Positions 41,336-53,620 of a stretch of 64,000 bases of DNA are shown piece after piece. Made by a program: the position numbers and the translations under genes. Source of the DNA: Chlorophyllum brunneum (lineage: Eukaryota; Basidiomycota; Agaricomycetes; Agaricales; Agaricaceae); contig OY756142.1 in the NCBI GenBank assembly GCA_963576785.1, forward strand, positions 2,604,001 through 2,668,000, written 5' to 3'. The notes beneath the pieces are model-generated. The model did no database searches and had not been told where the DNA came from. It was given only the letters and a program-made list of their open reading frames with translations. Each line of letters opens with the position of its first letter. Position 1 is the first letter of the stretch.

Positions 41336-42965
41336 TATGCCATCATCCTCGGTCATTTATTACGGAATTATCACAATGATTACATTGTATCTGTAGGACA
41401 AGTGTTGCGACTACTTGAGGTGGCCCCGGCGCCCGGAACAAATGCGGCAGTATGACGACAAAGGACCGCAACTCGCGACTCTGCGTCCTGGATAGGGTCC
41501 TATGACGCTTTATTACTCTGCTCAACAAGAGGGTTCGAGTGCGTCATCGCCCGGAGGATGTCGAGAAGCATAACGAAAGGCGAAGAAGAGGGCGATCTGC
41601 AGAACTCCACGAGAAATTCCCGTTATATCCGTAGTTACCGACGCCGACCGACTTATGAGGACGCCGAGGACAAAGGTGACGATCCCCTATGAGATGTATA
41701 ACTGTTTGGGGAATGATGCCTATCGACCCTGACGATCATTGGATACCCCTCGGCAATGTCACTTTCCAGACCACAGGCGAGGGAAATCTCACAGGACAGC
41801 GCCTAAAACCCAAGATGATGGTTCATCGAGAACATCGGGAACCCGGGTTTGTAGACGTTTTAGTAGAAGATCCCGGGTTCAGCTTTCCATTGGCCATTTG
41901 TTGGACCTCCGAGGGGAATGAGGTGAGTAGAATAGTGTCCAAGGTGGTCTGTTTCCGTGGTGTTGTTACTTTTAAATACATCGCTTCCTCATCAAGTTCC
42001 CGAGGAGACAAGCTAACATCTGGCGAACAACCAGTGACGTAGGTAGACATCTACTAACGAGGACGCTGACGACGTCACTATACTCTGCACGTTCTTGTCT
42101 CCTCCGACGTCCTCAACCTCCACGGAGGACAAACCTACCCGCAGCCATCTGATGGGCCCAGACTTACAATATTCTCCAAACAAAATAAATCTGAATTGTC
42201 ACCAAAAAACGGTGCATTAGTTAATGCAAGTAGGTTTATCCAACCCTCGCTGCACATACCGGCGTTCACGCAGGACACCCAGGGAGAGGCGGGTTATGAA
42301 GAAGGGGAGGTATTGGGTTCATTGCAACTCGTTGAAAAGGGGGTTGAGCGGGGGCGTAGAGAGGGCTGTAATCTTCATTCGCAAGAGTCCTGGGCTTTAT
42401 ACAAAATGTTCAGGATGTTCCCTGGCACGAAGACCCTCACTTGTTCTGCGCCGCCCGGAAGAAGAGACGACTGTGTTCTTCGAGATGAGACAAGCAGGGA
42501 CTTGATTGGTCCTAGGACGTCCGCAGGCATGAACTGGCGGGTATGTCCAGGGCCCAGAAAGGAAGGTATTACCTGCCTACCCGCCCAAACGACGTCATCA
42601 CCCGACAAACTCCGCCTTCCGCCCACAGGCCCTGTGACTTCGTAGCACCCTTTCCTCGGACTCTCATCATCCTACCCACTTCTTGGCAAGGGCGTTGGCA
42701 CGTCACTAACATCACCTCAGTCATTCCTCGGACTCCACTTCCAAACACTCACGGACAAGGAGGCCACAGCTCAATTACGACCTCGACGAATATGGTATAT
42801 ACCAACAACAATCCAAACAACCAATATAGCCACGGTGACAAATGAAACTAGAGTGAAAGTGTTCATGAAGCAACAAGGTGCAAGATCGGGAAGGATGTGG
42901 GCACATGGACTAGATTGTAACTTAAGAGAAAAAAAAACGCAACACAGATCAAACCCCGTAAACTC
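41336..42965. other. Gene-poor interval between RPC1 and the phosphoesterase gene
   Basis: No recognisable gene lies in these 1.6 kb. Plus-strand ORFs at 41559-41693 (44 aa), 41689-42042 (117 aa; DPDDHWIPLGNVTF...) and 42196-42645 (149 aa) resemble nothing I know. A GTGAGT donor-like site near 41922 could make the second one spliced. GACGTC palindromes occur near 42070 and 42590. It is either a fast-evolving small gene or spacer. Confidence 0.3.
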
Positions 42966-45129
42966 TCAAGTATCACCACTTGTGGCGTCACCATTACTGT
43001 TGTTTCTAGGCGCACCTCCCCTACTCGTAAGGCCGGCTGCTGATAGACCTCTGGCAGCATAACCGGCACCACCGCCTCGTCCTCGGCCGCGGCCCATTCC
43101 TCTGTACGATGGTTCGCGTGATTCGCGGTCTGTCGCTTGCTTCACTTCGGGTGTGATGTCTTTGATTTTCTGCGGCAGCGGGTGAGAGGCTATAGGTGAG
43201 CAGAAGGAAATTAAGGGAACGGACCTCGGCATGCTTCTCCAGGCCGAGTTTCATTCCAGCTTCGTCGATAAATTCGATGTACGCCAGTTTAGCGCGACCA
43301 GGGTGAGGGGGGAAGTTGATTTTTGTTATCTAAAAATGCTCGAGTGAGGTGCTAGCGGCATAGTATAGGACTCGAGACTTACTCCCTCCTTGGCTTCGGC
43401 AAAGAATTCTCTTACGTCTGCATCAGTAACATGAATAGTGGATGGCATTTTCATGAAAATAGTCCAAGGATGACGCGCTGGTCTAGTGGGTTTGGGCGAG
43501 CGAACTCCCGAGCCAGCGGTTTCAACAGGCGACTTTGGTTCATCTGTTGGAGTATTCTCGGTCATGGACCTGTTGTGCTCGGGTGTTGACGTTTCAGGAA
43601 GAGCGGGTGTGGAGGATGCTTTGGGTACATCTGGTGTGTTCCGTCCAGACTTACTATCTCTCCTGGGATCACGCTTCCTGTCTTTTCTGGGACCCTGTTT
43701 CTCCTTCTCTTTGTCTGCTTGAGGGGTACCGTTGAGCTTCGGGGTAGAGGGAGCAGGACTAGCAGCACCGGAAGCTGGGGCTGGTGGTGGGGTTGGCGCA
43801 TTGGATTTATTGGCGAGATGAGGAGGAAGAGGCCTTTCAGCTTGTGCCGGCGGAGCGGGTGTTGATTGCTTGGTTGGGGGCTGGCTACCATTGACTGTTT
43901 GGGGTGGAAGGGCTGATGCAGCAGAGTTGGGGGTGGGCGCGACAGCCGCGCTACGTCGGTAGGCATAGTTGAAGCCTGAGAAATATGTTAGAGCCGGGGG
44001 GACGTAAGAGGACAAAGCGAGGGGCCGTACCCTGACTTTTGAGTTCGGAACTGACGCGTCCGTCTTTCACATCAAGGACTAACGAACCATAAGCGGCGTC
44101 ACAAAGATTCCAATTCCAGCAATTTTTCCATGAGGGCTCTTCCCCCGTGGCAGTAGCACCAGGACCTGTAGACGGTTGGGGCCCCGGTATGCGTTCCACG
44201 ACGGAGAGAGCCTTTTCAAGTAGGATGCGTTGATTTTCATCAATCACGAGATCAACTTGATTTTTGACACTATCCCAAACTCTGTCCCAACCCTCTTTGC
44301 CAATGGAAAGCTTATGACGGAAACCTTCGAAATCAGGTTGGACGCTAAATTCGTTATAGGAGGTGGCATAGCGGAAATGAAGACCGGCTGATATGGTGAG
44401 ATCCGCTTTGAGGACGAGAGAGAGCTGTGAAATAATACCCTCGCGTCCTGGGCTGGCGTGGGTAACAAGAAGACGGGTTTCCGATGAGTCAAAGACGCGT
44501 TGGGCAGTGTCAACGAGCTCGCCAAGCTGAAGTGCGGTTGTCCACATTGTTCCACCGCCTCCTGCAATAGTTGCTTTTCCTTCACCGTTATCAAACATTT
44601 TGTGTGGGACGAGAGCACCACCAAGGCCAAAGAGTCGGAGTTTGACGCCACCGAGGTCGATGAGACGTGTCGTAGCCTCGTCAATGATGTGTAGGTTCTC
44701 GACGTTGTATGTTCCTACTCTGAAATTTTCGAGAACGCAGACGTCTTCACAGGTGCCCCAGACTGTGAAAACTGGCACGTGGAGTTTGATCTGGCCTGCG
44801 AGGAGAAGAGGAAATTCGGACAGTAGGGATACATTTACTGTGGAGCGAATAGCGTCAGGGTTGTCTGCAGAAAGAAGATGGGCACGCTGGGCCTGTGGGA
44901 TGAGGGGTGAGTACTGGGTGACATGACGAAGGGTGCGATCTGTGATGCGGTCGAGACTGTCTGCCTCGAAGAAACCAAAGTCGCCGGTGTGGATGATAGC
45001 GGCGGCATTCTCCTGGCGGGCGAGGTCGTTGAGTGCGGAGAGCTTTCCACGGATGTCTGCGATGCAGAGGACGCGTGCATGCGTGCCGTCGAGGGCGACG
45101 GTGAGGGTGCGGACGGCGGAGGACGACAT
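42966..45129 (-). CDS. Calcineurin-like phosphoesterase (DUF2433-type) fused to RRM-like and RGG domains
   Basis: Four exons, about 670 aa. The N-terminal part (VLCIADIRGKLSALNDLA, IIHTGDFGFFEADSLDRI, VFTVWGTCEDVCVLE, LVTHASPGREGIIS) has metallophosphoesterase-like motifs, but the usual GDxHG/GNHE residues are altered (ADIRG, GTCED). The canonical metal site may therefore be degenerate. A Pro/Ala/Ser-rich linker (about 370-540) follows, then an RRM-like domain (WTIFMKMPSTIHVTDADVRE, ITKINFPPHPGRAKLAYIEF). A C-terminal Arg/Gly tail (GMGRGRGRGGGAGYAARG) is typical of RNA binding. This architecture matches fungal DUF2433 proteins of unknown role (from memory). The start at 45129 (MSSSAVRTLTVALDG) is preferred over an in-frame upstream extension because it leaves 81 bp to the divergent MED13 start. 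Confidence 0.82.
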
Positions 45130-45210
45130 GGTGGAGGACAAGAAATTCGCACCCAGCTGCGTGCAAAGCCCTCTCGGCATTCTCCGGCACACGTTTCCCC
45201 ACTTTCCTCC
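45130..45210. promoter_or_regulatory. Putative bidirectional promoter, phosphoesterase/MED13
   Basis: 81 bp between divergent start codons, the tightest pair in the window. No TATA box is seen. Upstream in-frame extensions exist on both strands because the region is GC-rich and open, so one or both starts could be misplaced. Confidence 0.5.
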
Positions 45211-48200
45211 ATGGCCTCGTCTCTCCTCGCCGCAGCCATCCCCGTCCCCCCCCACGCCGCCGTCCACACCGTCCTCCTCGTTCCCGCCCACGCCCACGCC
45301 GCCCCCCTCGATGTCCTCGACACTGCCCGCCGCCGTCTCGCCACCACCCCCGCCATCCTCGACACCCCTCTCTCCAGCATCCACCTCGGCACCAAGCCAG
45401 CCCTCTATGTCTTCTCCATAGCCCCAGCCAGCAGTACGCCGATGAGCGAACTCAGCTTTGACGGCCTCGTAGCGCCCAGCCCCGCATACTCTTTCCCTTT
45501 TCAGAACATCTATCAACAACCCCGTCACATCATCTCCCACTTCCTCAATGCCCTCCGCACCCGTCTCATCAACAACATCGTGTCATCCGAACCAGGTGTA
45601 CAGCGTTGTAAGGAAGGGTTCCTCCTGTTCCACCGACGCTCAACAGCGGGCACGGACTGGGGCACTGGCTGGGAATACAAGGCCCTTAGCCGACCCCTCA
45701 TCTTCTGTCATATACAGCTGCAACCGATGACGTCTGCCATTCTTATCCGACCGACATTACTACCCACACCGTATCTTCCTCTGAACTCTTGTCTCCCACT
45801 TCTACCACGTTCACCCATCCTCCTCCTACCCTATGCAACTCCTGCCTACTTTCTCACTACCTACTCTGGTCCAACTTCTGCGCTTGTGCGGCAGTTTTCA
45901 CAGTCGCTCCAGGGGTATGGACAACCTTCTTTAGAACCTTCATTTATCATTGGATGGATCAGTGTCGAAAACCGGCAGGGCGAGGATAAGGGTATCACCT
46001 TTATATATCCGACCCAGCTTTGCCTCGCCTTTACTCCAGCCCTTAACAGACCCCTTCTGGACTATACTCCTGACTTGCCAGGTCCCTTGCAACCTTCCCC
46101 TAAACTCCAGAGTGCGAGCACTCCTCTATCTGAATGCCCTCCCGCATACCCCTGCCGGCCCTCCCTCCTGGGCTCGCCGAGCACAGAACTTAGAGCGTTC
46201 CGTGCACTGACCCTTTCCAAATCGAAGAATATACGTACTATTGCAGCCCAGGTCAGCAGCTACGTAGACCATGTCGCCAAAGACAGGGAGCGTGAGCGCG
46301 AACGCCTAAAACGGGAACGTGAAGGAGGGTCTGCTCATTCTCCTAACATGCTTTCGCGTGCTACCCCCTCCACCTCTGTAAGTGTCCTACCTCAGACTCC
46401 CTCAGCTGCACCATCTCTTTCTGTTCATACACCCACTCCAATGCAAACCACCATACCCACACAGAATTTCTACCCCTCCCCACCTCAAGCAGATATCACA
46501 ACAGTTTCCATTCCTGGTAACACCTCTCCAGTACTTCCTGCCGTACCTCAACCACAGAGTGTACAACCCCCTCTTACTAATGCCATTGCCGCACAACCGC
46601 CTCCCCTCACATCTTCCTCTTCCTCATCCTCTTATGATCCTTTTTCTTTCTCCATGAATATGGTTGGCATGGGTATGGATTTCGGCATGGACTTTGGGAT
46701 GGGTATGAGTATGAACCTAGGCGGAAACTCTAGCACGAATCCCAGCGGCAATGACAGCAGATCGGGATACAACGATCATAGTTCCCGAGGGATGGGCCTC
46801 GGCAGCAGCTCGGGAATGGACTTTGATGACTTTACGGACGATGACTTTAATTTTTTCGATCAGCCCTCAAGCCATGCGTCTGCACCACTTCCACAACAGC
46901 CATCCGCCATGACTGCTGTACCAAATTCTTCGCAGGTGGTTTCTCCGCCTCTATTTGGGGACCTACATCTTTCTGGACCTGGACCTCCACACCCAACACC
47001 TCATTCACCTCATTCCACCTCAGCCTCACAAGTTCCCTGGTCTTCAAACTTCCCCGAAGGTTTCACTCCGCGTTCCGTAGACCACATAGATTCTGTTATT
47101 CCACCCGAATTAGTATCTTCTTCTCCGGGTCCCACACCTCCGGACGGCGCTGAGCGAGGTCCCACGACTCCCAACGTACACTTAGACCATAACGCTTCCG
47201 CACAGGTGTCTGATGTGGTTATCGTCGAGCCTCGGAAAATTTTTGATCCCATCCCATTCGCCAGCTATCATCGTGTTGCCGATGGCAAGTACGCTCCGAC
47301 CGGAAAATTCGGATTGCCCAGCCCGCCTCCGGATGAACCCGAGGTTCCACTTACGGTCACCAGCTATGCGCGCAGTCGATCCCCCCTCGCGCGTCGACTA
47401 TCACTTCAACGGAGTGAGAACACCTTGACGGCGGGCTGGCGGAATCAGTATGATGCAATCACGGACCCGCGAGTTGGAGTGATGCGCAAATTGATTGGCG
47501 TAAAGAGGAGGCATACAACACAGGGTGGAAGGACCGGAAAGGATGTTAGGAAATCGCCTTGGACTACAGAATATGAAGAGTGGAACATTCATAGACAGTC
47601 TCAGGGAACCGATGCGAAAGACTTGGACTCTGAGCCATCTGAAGATGAAGCTAGCCAATCCGAAGAAGAGGAGGTGGAAGAAGATACCCCTGTTACCTCC
47701 CGTCCAAGTACCCCCCCACCATCTTACCTCCCCCTCGGGCCTACTCTCTTACATACGCAATTCCACCATACACACCTCCTTCCTCTGAGCAAGCCCCTTC
47801 GTCCACCGGGTTCCTCTATCTCAGGTTCGGGGGGTCAAGGAGGTTTGGCGGCGACACCCATTCCCATTGTAAACGTTCCTACACCCGTGTCACCTGCGGC
47901 TGGTCTGGGACTGACAGCAGAGAAATGGAGGACACTCGAAATGGTGGTTAACGTTCTTGCAAAAGAGGCTATTGAGAATGCGGTGTGGCGTGATGCATGG
48001 GGTGCGAGTAATGCATTTGGCCCGTTAAGCAAGTCCAGTGACGTGGAGGGAAAGAAGTTTACAGAGGTGTGGGCTAGCGATGTCAAGTGTGTTGAGAAGA
48101 TTTTTGGCAACTTGGAAGGCGTTCAAGGAGGCTTGACAATTGGTGATGTGTTTGGCTTAGGTATAGCTACAACCTTTCTCCTCTGTCTCCTCTAACTTTG

Positions 48201-50257
48201 AGTCCCTCTTAGACTCAACGCTCATGACCTCCGATTCCCTTAATTGCCACGCCCAAGCTGTCCAAATGCTAGACACGCCGAAAATCTCAGTCGGCAAAGG
48301 TGATGCCATCATCAGTATACTTCCCCCCGCTCTACGGTTTTGGGAAAAACTTGGCTTGGGACCAAAGAGTGGAGACAAAGATGGTACGGTGTACGCCCTG
48401 TTCCCAGATGACGGTGAACAACACCGGCAGGGCGATGTCGCAAGTTGGCTTGCTGGAGTATGCACTGCCTACCAGGTATGATTCACGATTCTCGTTTAGG
48501 ATATCGTTGGATTCATGGTGGTTTATAGGCAAAGCATTTAGGCAAGCTGAGGCTTGGAACGGGCACGCATTGTGTCAAAGATGGTCTGGTTCCGTTGAGG
48601 TTCGACCTTTCTTTCAGAAAACCTTTTGGTATGTCGTATTCGATTGTGCTTCCTTTCTTGCTAACATACCCTTTAGCCTCGTTCGCGACGAGTCTTGCTG
48701 GACTACCGGCTCCGGTTCTGCTCTTCTTGATTGTACCTATCACTCTCACAAGTCTCTCCTCTCCTATTTTCCGCCAGATTCTCTCTTCGATGCAAAAATC
48801 TCTCAGGTCGCTTCCCCCAAACCGAGTCATAGTTCAATTGATACCCGAACATGTGGTCAACTATATGGAAAACGATCCGGCGTGTACAAACCAACTCGAA
48901 TCCTTCTGCGTAAACCTGTACGACCGCATTCTCGTCCCCGTTGATCAACCTTTGGCCCGCAAATTCTCCCCTGACAATACGCCCATATCCCTTAAAGCAT
49001 ACCTCCAAAAACCTATATTCACTCTTGCGAGACCAACCTACAGCAAAGTAACATATACACGGAGCGCGCCTGCGTCTCTAGGCGTGTTGGATCGATACAC
49101 TTTATTGCATGTCGGATACCGGATAAGCATGTGTGGAAAGTGGGTGATGGCTGCGTGCGTCGATCAGCGTGGAGAAGCTTGGGATCAGTCCGTGTGGCTC
49201 GTGAAGAGCGACCATCAAGACATGGACGGTGAAGGAAATGGAAATGGGAGTGGTGCTACCCCTGCATCTTTGTCTGGAAGTAATGATGAGGCTTTCATGG
49301 TGAGAAAAATTTGGGATTTTGCAGCGGTGTTTACTTCCCGGGCCGACGTTGAGTGGAGGATCGTGATCTCAAAACTTGGTATCATGGAAGAGGCAGAATT
49401 TACAGGTAATGTTATCCTGTCCTTCTTCTGTCCCATCACTTAATTGTTTCCCAGCGTGGACGACACTCATACCCGCCGTGCTCGCGACGGATTATTCCCA
49501 CCTCGTACACGTTTCTCTGATTTGTGCCGATCCATATAGCCCCTGGTTATTTACTAAACTGAACACAGACACCTTCCCCTCGCAGCCCCACAGCAGTAAA
49601 ATCTCCAAACAGCATACTGTATTCTCAGACACTTCAAGTACGACATATGCCATCTTCTCGGACGCTATTCTTCCTATTGCCGTTCCTCCAGCTCAGTCTG
49701 ACATTGGAATTTCGCTACCCTACGTCGCAGATCCATCGAGTTACGGACTAGGTGATGGAGACGCGGAAATTGCAGCCACAAGTCCAGCGTCCACAACTAT
49801 AACAAATCCTGCTGCTATCCCTACTCCCCCCTCTTCCTTGATATCTACGACAGCAGCAGGGTCCATACCCCACACAGTTGGATTACTCCCAAAACTCACA
49901 TCATGTCTCATTCGCGTTCCATGCTCAGCACCTCTTACCTCGATATGTATGCTCCACATTCATCTTCTGTCGACATACTGCTCCCCAGCATCGTCGGTAC
50001 CCAAGTCCAACATGCTGGAACCCAAGGCGGTCCATGCGGATATAACGAAGAACTTCTACGAGTTGAGCGTGCTGGCTCAGTCGCAGTGGAAGATGTCGGC
50101 TTCTGAAAATCCAGATATCATTGGAGCTAGTGGTCGTAATGGAGGAGACTCCAATTTCAGGATGGGCGTTAATCCGATATTACCTGTTCATTTGGCAATG
50201 GTGGACATTATGAGCCAGGTTACCGATGGTGCAGATGGTGCAGAAATTGATTCTTGA
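45211..50257 (+). CDS. MED13: Mediator of RNA polymerase II transcription subunit 13 (MED13/Srb9/Ssn2)
   Basis: Five exons (45211-48160, 48213-48475, 48529-48628, 48677-49405, 49455-50257) give 1,614 aa. The C-terminal half matches the Med13 C-terminal domain: PPALRFWEKLGLGPKSGDKD, VYALFPDDGE, WLAGVCTAYQAKHLGKLRLG, NRVIVQLIPEHVV, YTLLHVGYRISMCGKWVMAA and a late PLPVHLAM-type end (NPILPVHLAMVDIM). MED13 links the CDK8 kinase module to core Mediator and mostly represses. The middle is disordered, with Ser/Pro/Gln stretches, a Met/Gly-rich run (about 46650-46720) and an acidic patch (about 47630-47690). The N-terminus (MASSLLAAAIPVPPHAAVH) is typical of the first half. All four introns use GT-AG. 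An in-frame extension upstream of 45211 overlaps the divergent gene and is not used here. Confidence 0.9.
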
Positions 50258-50540
50258 TTCATTTTCTTGTCTTAGTATTTTCGGGTTGTATTGAACCTCC
50301 CTTCGTAATATCCTCAACCATCTTATTTGTGTTCTGCACGGTCTTCGTTTGTTCTCAGCTATCACATTGCATTGTAGAGTGTAATTTATTACTCCAGCCA
50401 ACAGTACATACCTATTCTGATTCGTAGTTGGATTTGCGCAATACCATTTTAATCTTGCATATACACACAAGGGGACAAGTGAATTGAAGCAGGGTAATAG
50501 AGTAGCAGAGTCCGATGTACGCATTGGTAGGAGAAACTGA
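50258..50540. other. 3' intergenic region between MED13 and BIG1
   Basis: AT-rich convergent spacer of 283 bp. It should hold both polyadenylation regions; no other feature is seen. Confidence 0.4.
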
Positions 50541-51513
50541 CTACTGGTTCTTTTTCTCAGCTGCGCTGTATCCTTTTGGAGCATCCATACGCGTCGGGGT
50601 TTGTATACTTGACAGAGCCCCGACACCCATGATGAGAACGGGGAGAAGGATGAAGAAGACGATGAGCAGAGCCGTAATTAAACCGGTCGTGAAGAACACA
50701 GTGCTTTGTGCAGTAGTGTCTATGGGTACTTGAGAGGAGTTGGAGACCTCAATGACTGGTCGGGCGGCTGCATCTGGTGCTTGGCGGACATGAAGATTTG
50801 AAAGACCAGGGCCAGTATAGATAATGAAATGATAAGGAAACACGGATGAGATGGTAGCAAGCTCCGCAGCGAGTGTGGACTCTAGATCAATTGACTCCAG
50901 GTAAGTTGGACGCCCTTTCACAGCAAGTAGCAAAGAACGCACCATGTTTCTCGGTGTCTGAGCCCTCATAGGGATGGGGCATCTTTAGGCAAAGGACGTG
51001 CTTCTTCCCTTCCTCGAGGGAAACATCACCAGAGGAAGAAGGCCCAGGTGAGTAGTGGAGGAAACGGGAGCCACAGCGAGATGAGAGTGTTTCTGCCGTG
51101 ACCGGTAGGTTCAGAGACCCAGAAACTTTGAAGGAGCGTGCATATGGTGCTGAAGAGAAGCTGCGTGCGATATGGGATGAAGGAGCGCGGCTAGCCTGAA
51201 AGGAAGAATGGATTGAACGATGCTGTATGATTTTGAAGGGAAACAAGAGCTTACTCCTGACTGTTCAATAAGCACGACAGCATCAAAGTCACACAGCTGG
51301 TCGTTGTTGAGGATGTGGTTGGTGAACTTGGTCGACCTGACGTTTTCTGGGAGCGCATCGAGCGCAGTCGACCTTTTCATAGCATTGTCAGACAATAATC
51401 ACCCAGAGACCCAACACACACCTCAAAGAAGACCATGTAACGAGAGACGTGTCCGCAAGGGCTGCTGCTGCAAAGGCAAAGGCAGTGATGATGGTGAGGA
51501 GTCTGGCGGTCAT
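50541..51513 (-). CDS. BIG1: BIG1 family ER membrane protein (V-ATPase Ac45-like, cell-wall glucan)
   Basis: About 268 aa in four exons. The N-terminus (MTARLLTIITAFAFAAAALA) is a signal peptide. The lumenal part includes LCDFDAVVLIEQSG and VPIDTTAQSTVFFTTG. A C-terminal transmembrane helix (LITALLIVFFILLPVLIMGV) is followed by GALSSIQTPTRMDAPKGYSA and a Lys-rich KKNQ end resembling an ER-retrieval signal. In yeast, Big1 is an ER protein needed for beta-1,6-glucan, and the family is related to the V-ATPase accessory subunit Ac45. The intron 50942-50882 (61 nt) is chosen so that EKHE joins STLAAEL. The gene diverges from the acyl-CoA dehydrogenase gene with 152 bp between starts. Confidence 0.82.
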
Positions 51514-51665
51514 AATGGTTGTGGACGTTGAGTCGGAGGAGCGCTGTCCAAATCGAGGCAGGTGGCGGATAAGCACGTGACGCGGATTGATGGGCAATTA
51601 ACATATGACACTTAACTCGATATTCAGATATTCACCCGAATACACTCTTTTTCTCTTTCTCATCC
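51514..51665. promoter_or_regulatory. Putative bidirectional promoter, BIG1/acyl-CoA dehydrogenase
   Basis: 152 bp between divergent starts. The acyl-CoA dehydrogenase side has an AT- and CT-rich run (CTCTTTTTCTCTTTCTC near 51645) just before its ATG, a common core-promoter look in fungi. Confidence 0.5.
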
Positions 51666-53303
51666 ATGTTCAGGTACGCTACCCTTCGCTCCCGCTCTGC
51701 TCTCCGCCCTCGTTATCTTCCAACAGCCAGGTATGTATTCCATTCACTCACCCTCCTCTACGGACCCACCATGCCTTGGTAAAGCAGGGCTTTCTCGACC
51801 TCGAGATGCATTCGGAACGAGGTCACTGTGCCAACGTCGTTGGACATCTTCACCGAGGAGGAGCAGATGCTAAGAGAAGCCGGTAGGTTCGACACTAATG
51901 ATAACTTCTCTTGCCACCCCTTTACCTTTACTCAGTTCGACGGTTCGCCGTCGACATTGTCGGCCCCAAGGTCCGAGAGATGGACGAGAACGAAAAAATG
52001 GACCCCTCAATCGTCAAGGGTCTCTTCGAACAAGGCGTACGTCGTCCCGGTTTTCTTTCTATCTTCCCGGCGCTCAGAGTGTTTCGTTTCCGCCAGCTCA
52101 TGGGTATTGAGATCAGTTCGGATCATGGTGGCGCCGGATGCTCTTTCATGTCTGCAATCATTGCTATTGAAGAGCTCGCTAAGGTTGATCCTGCTGTCTC
52201 CGTGTTGTGCGACGTCCACAACACCCTCGTCAATACTATTATCCGCACCCATGGTACACAAGAGCAGAAGGATAAATGGCTACCACTACTCGCGCAGACG
52301 ACAGTACGCTCGCTCGATGCTACCTATGTGCTCCGTCTTAACAATTCCTTCAGCTTAGTTCTTTCTGCTTGTCTGAACCAGCTTCTGGTTCCGATGCATT
52401 TGCCCTACAAACCCGTGCAAGAAAAGAAGGCGACCACTGGATTCTCAATGGTTCCAAGATGTGGATAACTAACTCGTACGAAGCCGATATCTTCCTCATC
52501 TTCGCCAACGCAAGTGTTACCACTTTCTCGCCTTTACCCAGAACACTGATAAACCCTTCAGATTGACCCTAGCAAAGGGTACAAGGGCATCACCTGTTTC
52601 ATCGCCACAAAGGACATGGGTATCCAGATCGCGAAAAAGGAACAGAAACTCGGCATCCGTGCTTCCTCGACATGTACCCTCAACTTTGACGATCTGAAGA
52701 TTCCCGCCGAGAATGTCATTGGCGGTGAAGGAAAGGGCTACAAGATTGCTATCGAAATGTTGAACGAGGGTAAGTCCCCGCATGAGGAAACCCAATCCCT
52801 TTAACTCATCATCTGCCAGGGCGTATCGGGATTGCTGCTCAAATGCTCGGTCTCGCCCAAGGTGCCTTTGACAAGGCCGTCCCCTATACCTATCAACGTA
52901 AACAGTTCGGCCAGCCTATTGGCACCTTCCAGGGCATGCAGTTCCAAATTGCCCAGGCGGCCGTCGAGATTGAATCTGCTCGTCTTCTCACTTACAATGC
53001 TGCACGCCGTAAGGAAGAGGGAAAACCGTTCACAAAGGAGGCCGCTATGGCCAAGTACTGGAGTAGTCAAGTTGCCCAGCGAGTTTCTGGCTCAGCCATT
53101 GAATGGGCTGGTGGTGTCGGCTTTACTCGGGAGACCGGTATTGAAAAGTACTGGAGGGACTCCAAAATTGTACGTCTTGTGCCCGAGGCGAATCCCGCAA
53201 AGAACAACCAGCTGACCCTATTCCACAGGGTGCCATTTATGAGGGAACATCTAACATCCAACTACAGACGATTGCGAAGTTCATCCAGAAAGAATACTCA
53301 TGA
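51666..53303 (+). CDS. Mitochondrial short/branched-chain acyl-CoA dehydrogenase
   Basis: Eight exons, about 420 aa. The N-terminus ([20 protein letters not shown], then AFSTSRC) is a mitochondrial presequence. Next come [57 protein letters not shown] (FAD/substrate signature), [28 protein letters not shown] and the C-terminal [17 protein letters not shown]. The Glu in IYEGTSNIQ is the catalytic base in this family. The enzyme oxidises short or branched acyl-CoAs (for example 2-methylbutyryl-CoA from isoleucine), passing electrons to ETF. Substrate range is inferred from overall similarity to ACADSB-type enzymes. Intron 52510-52561 starts with GCAAGT: a GC-AG intron, because no GT donor keeps the frame between FAN and IDPSKG. 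Confidence 0.92.
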
Positions 53304-53620
53304 TCTTCTATACTCAAATCTTTCCCCTTCCGGGGAGCAGGCGGATGATATTATGGTGTATAATTATCCTTAATCTCTTTCATCGGGACAAATATAATAG
53401 ACATTCTCACACGAGAAATACGCATGTGCATGAATCCAAGAAGTCTGAGTGGAGTGTGCTACAACTACAACAGGACCAAATTAGTAAGTACAGCCAATTG
53501 AGAAGGTCTCTGTCGATAGTCACAGATAAAGATAACATCTGTCCAGGAAGGTAATTAGTATTAAGGGGTTGAATATATATCATAGTATCCGCGAGCGTCG
53601 TAAAGGTCACTCGGGAACTT
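53304..53620. other. 3' intergenic region between acyl-CoA dehydrogenase and HEM25
   Basis: AT-rich convergent spacer of 317 bp with no ORF or RNA gene that I can recognise. Confidence 0.4.

Noticed and set aside
44923..45210. Upstream in-frame extension of MED13
   Set aside because: It lies antisense within the phosphoesterase coding sequence and adds no recognisable MED13 sequence; the ATG at 45211 fits the family.
45130..45540. Upstream in-frame extension of the phosphoesterase gene
   Set aside because: It overlaps the MED13 first exon antisense and is Gly/Asp low complexity; the ATG at 45129 precedes the conserved domain.
50915..50942. A possible 28-nt intron in BIG1
   Set aside because: Too short for normal splicing; using the TAG acceptor at 50882 gives a 61-nt intron that also restores the frame.
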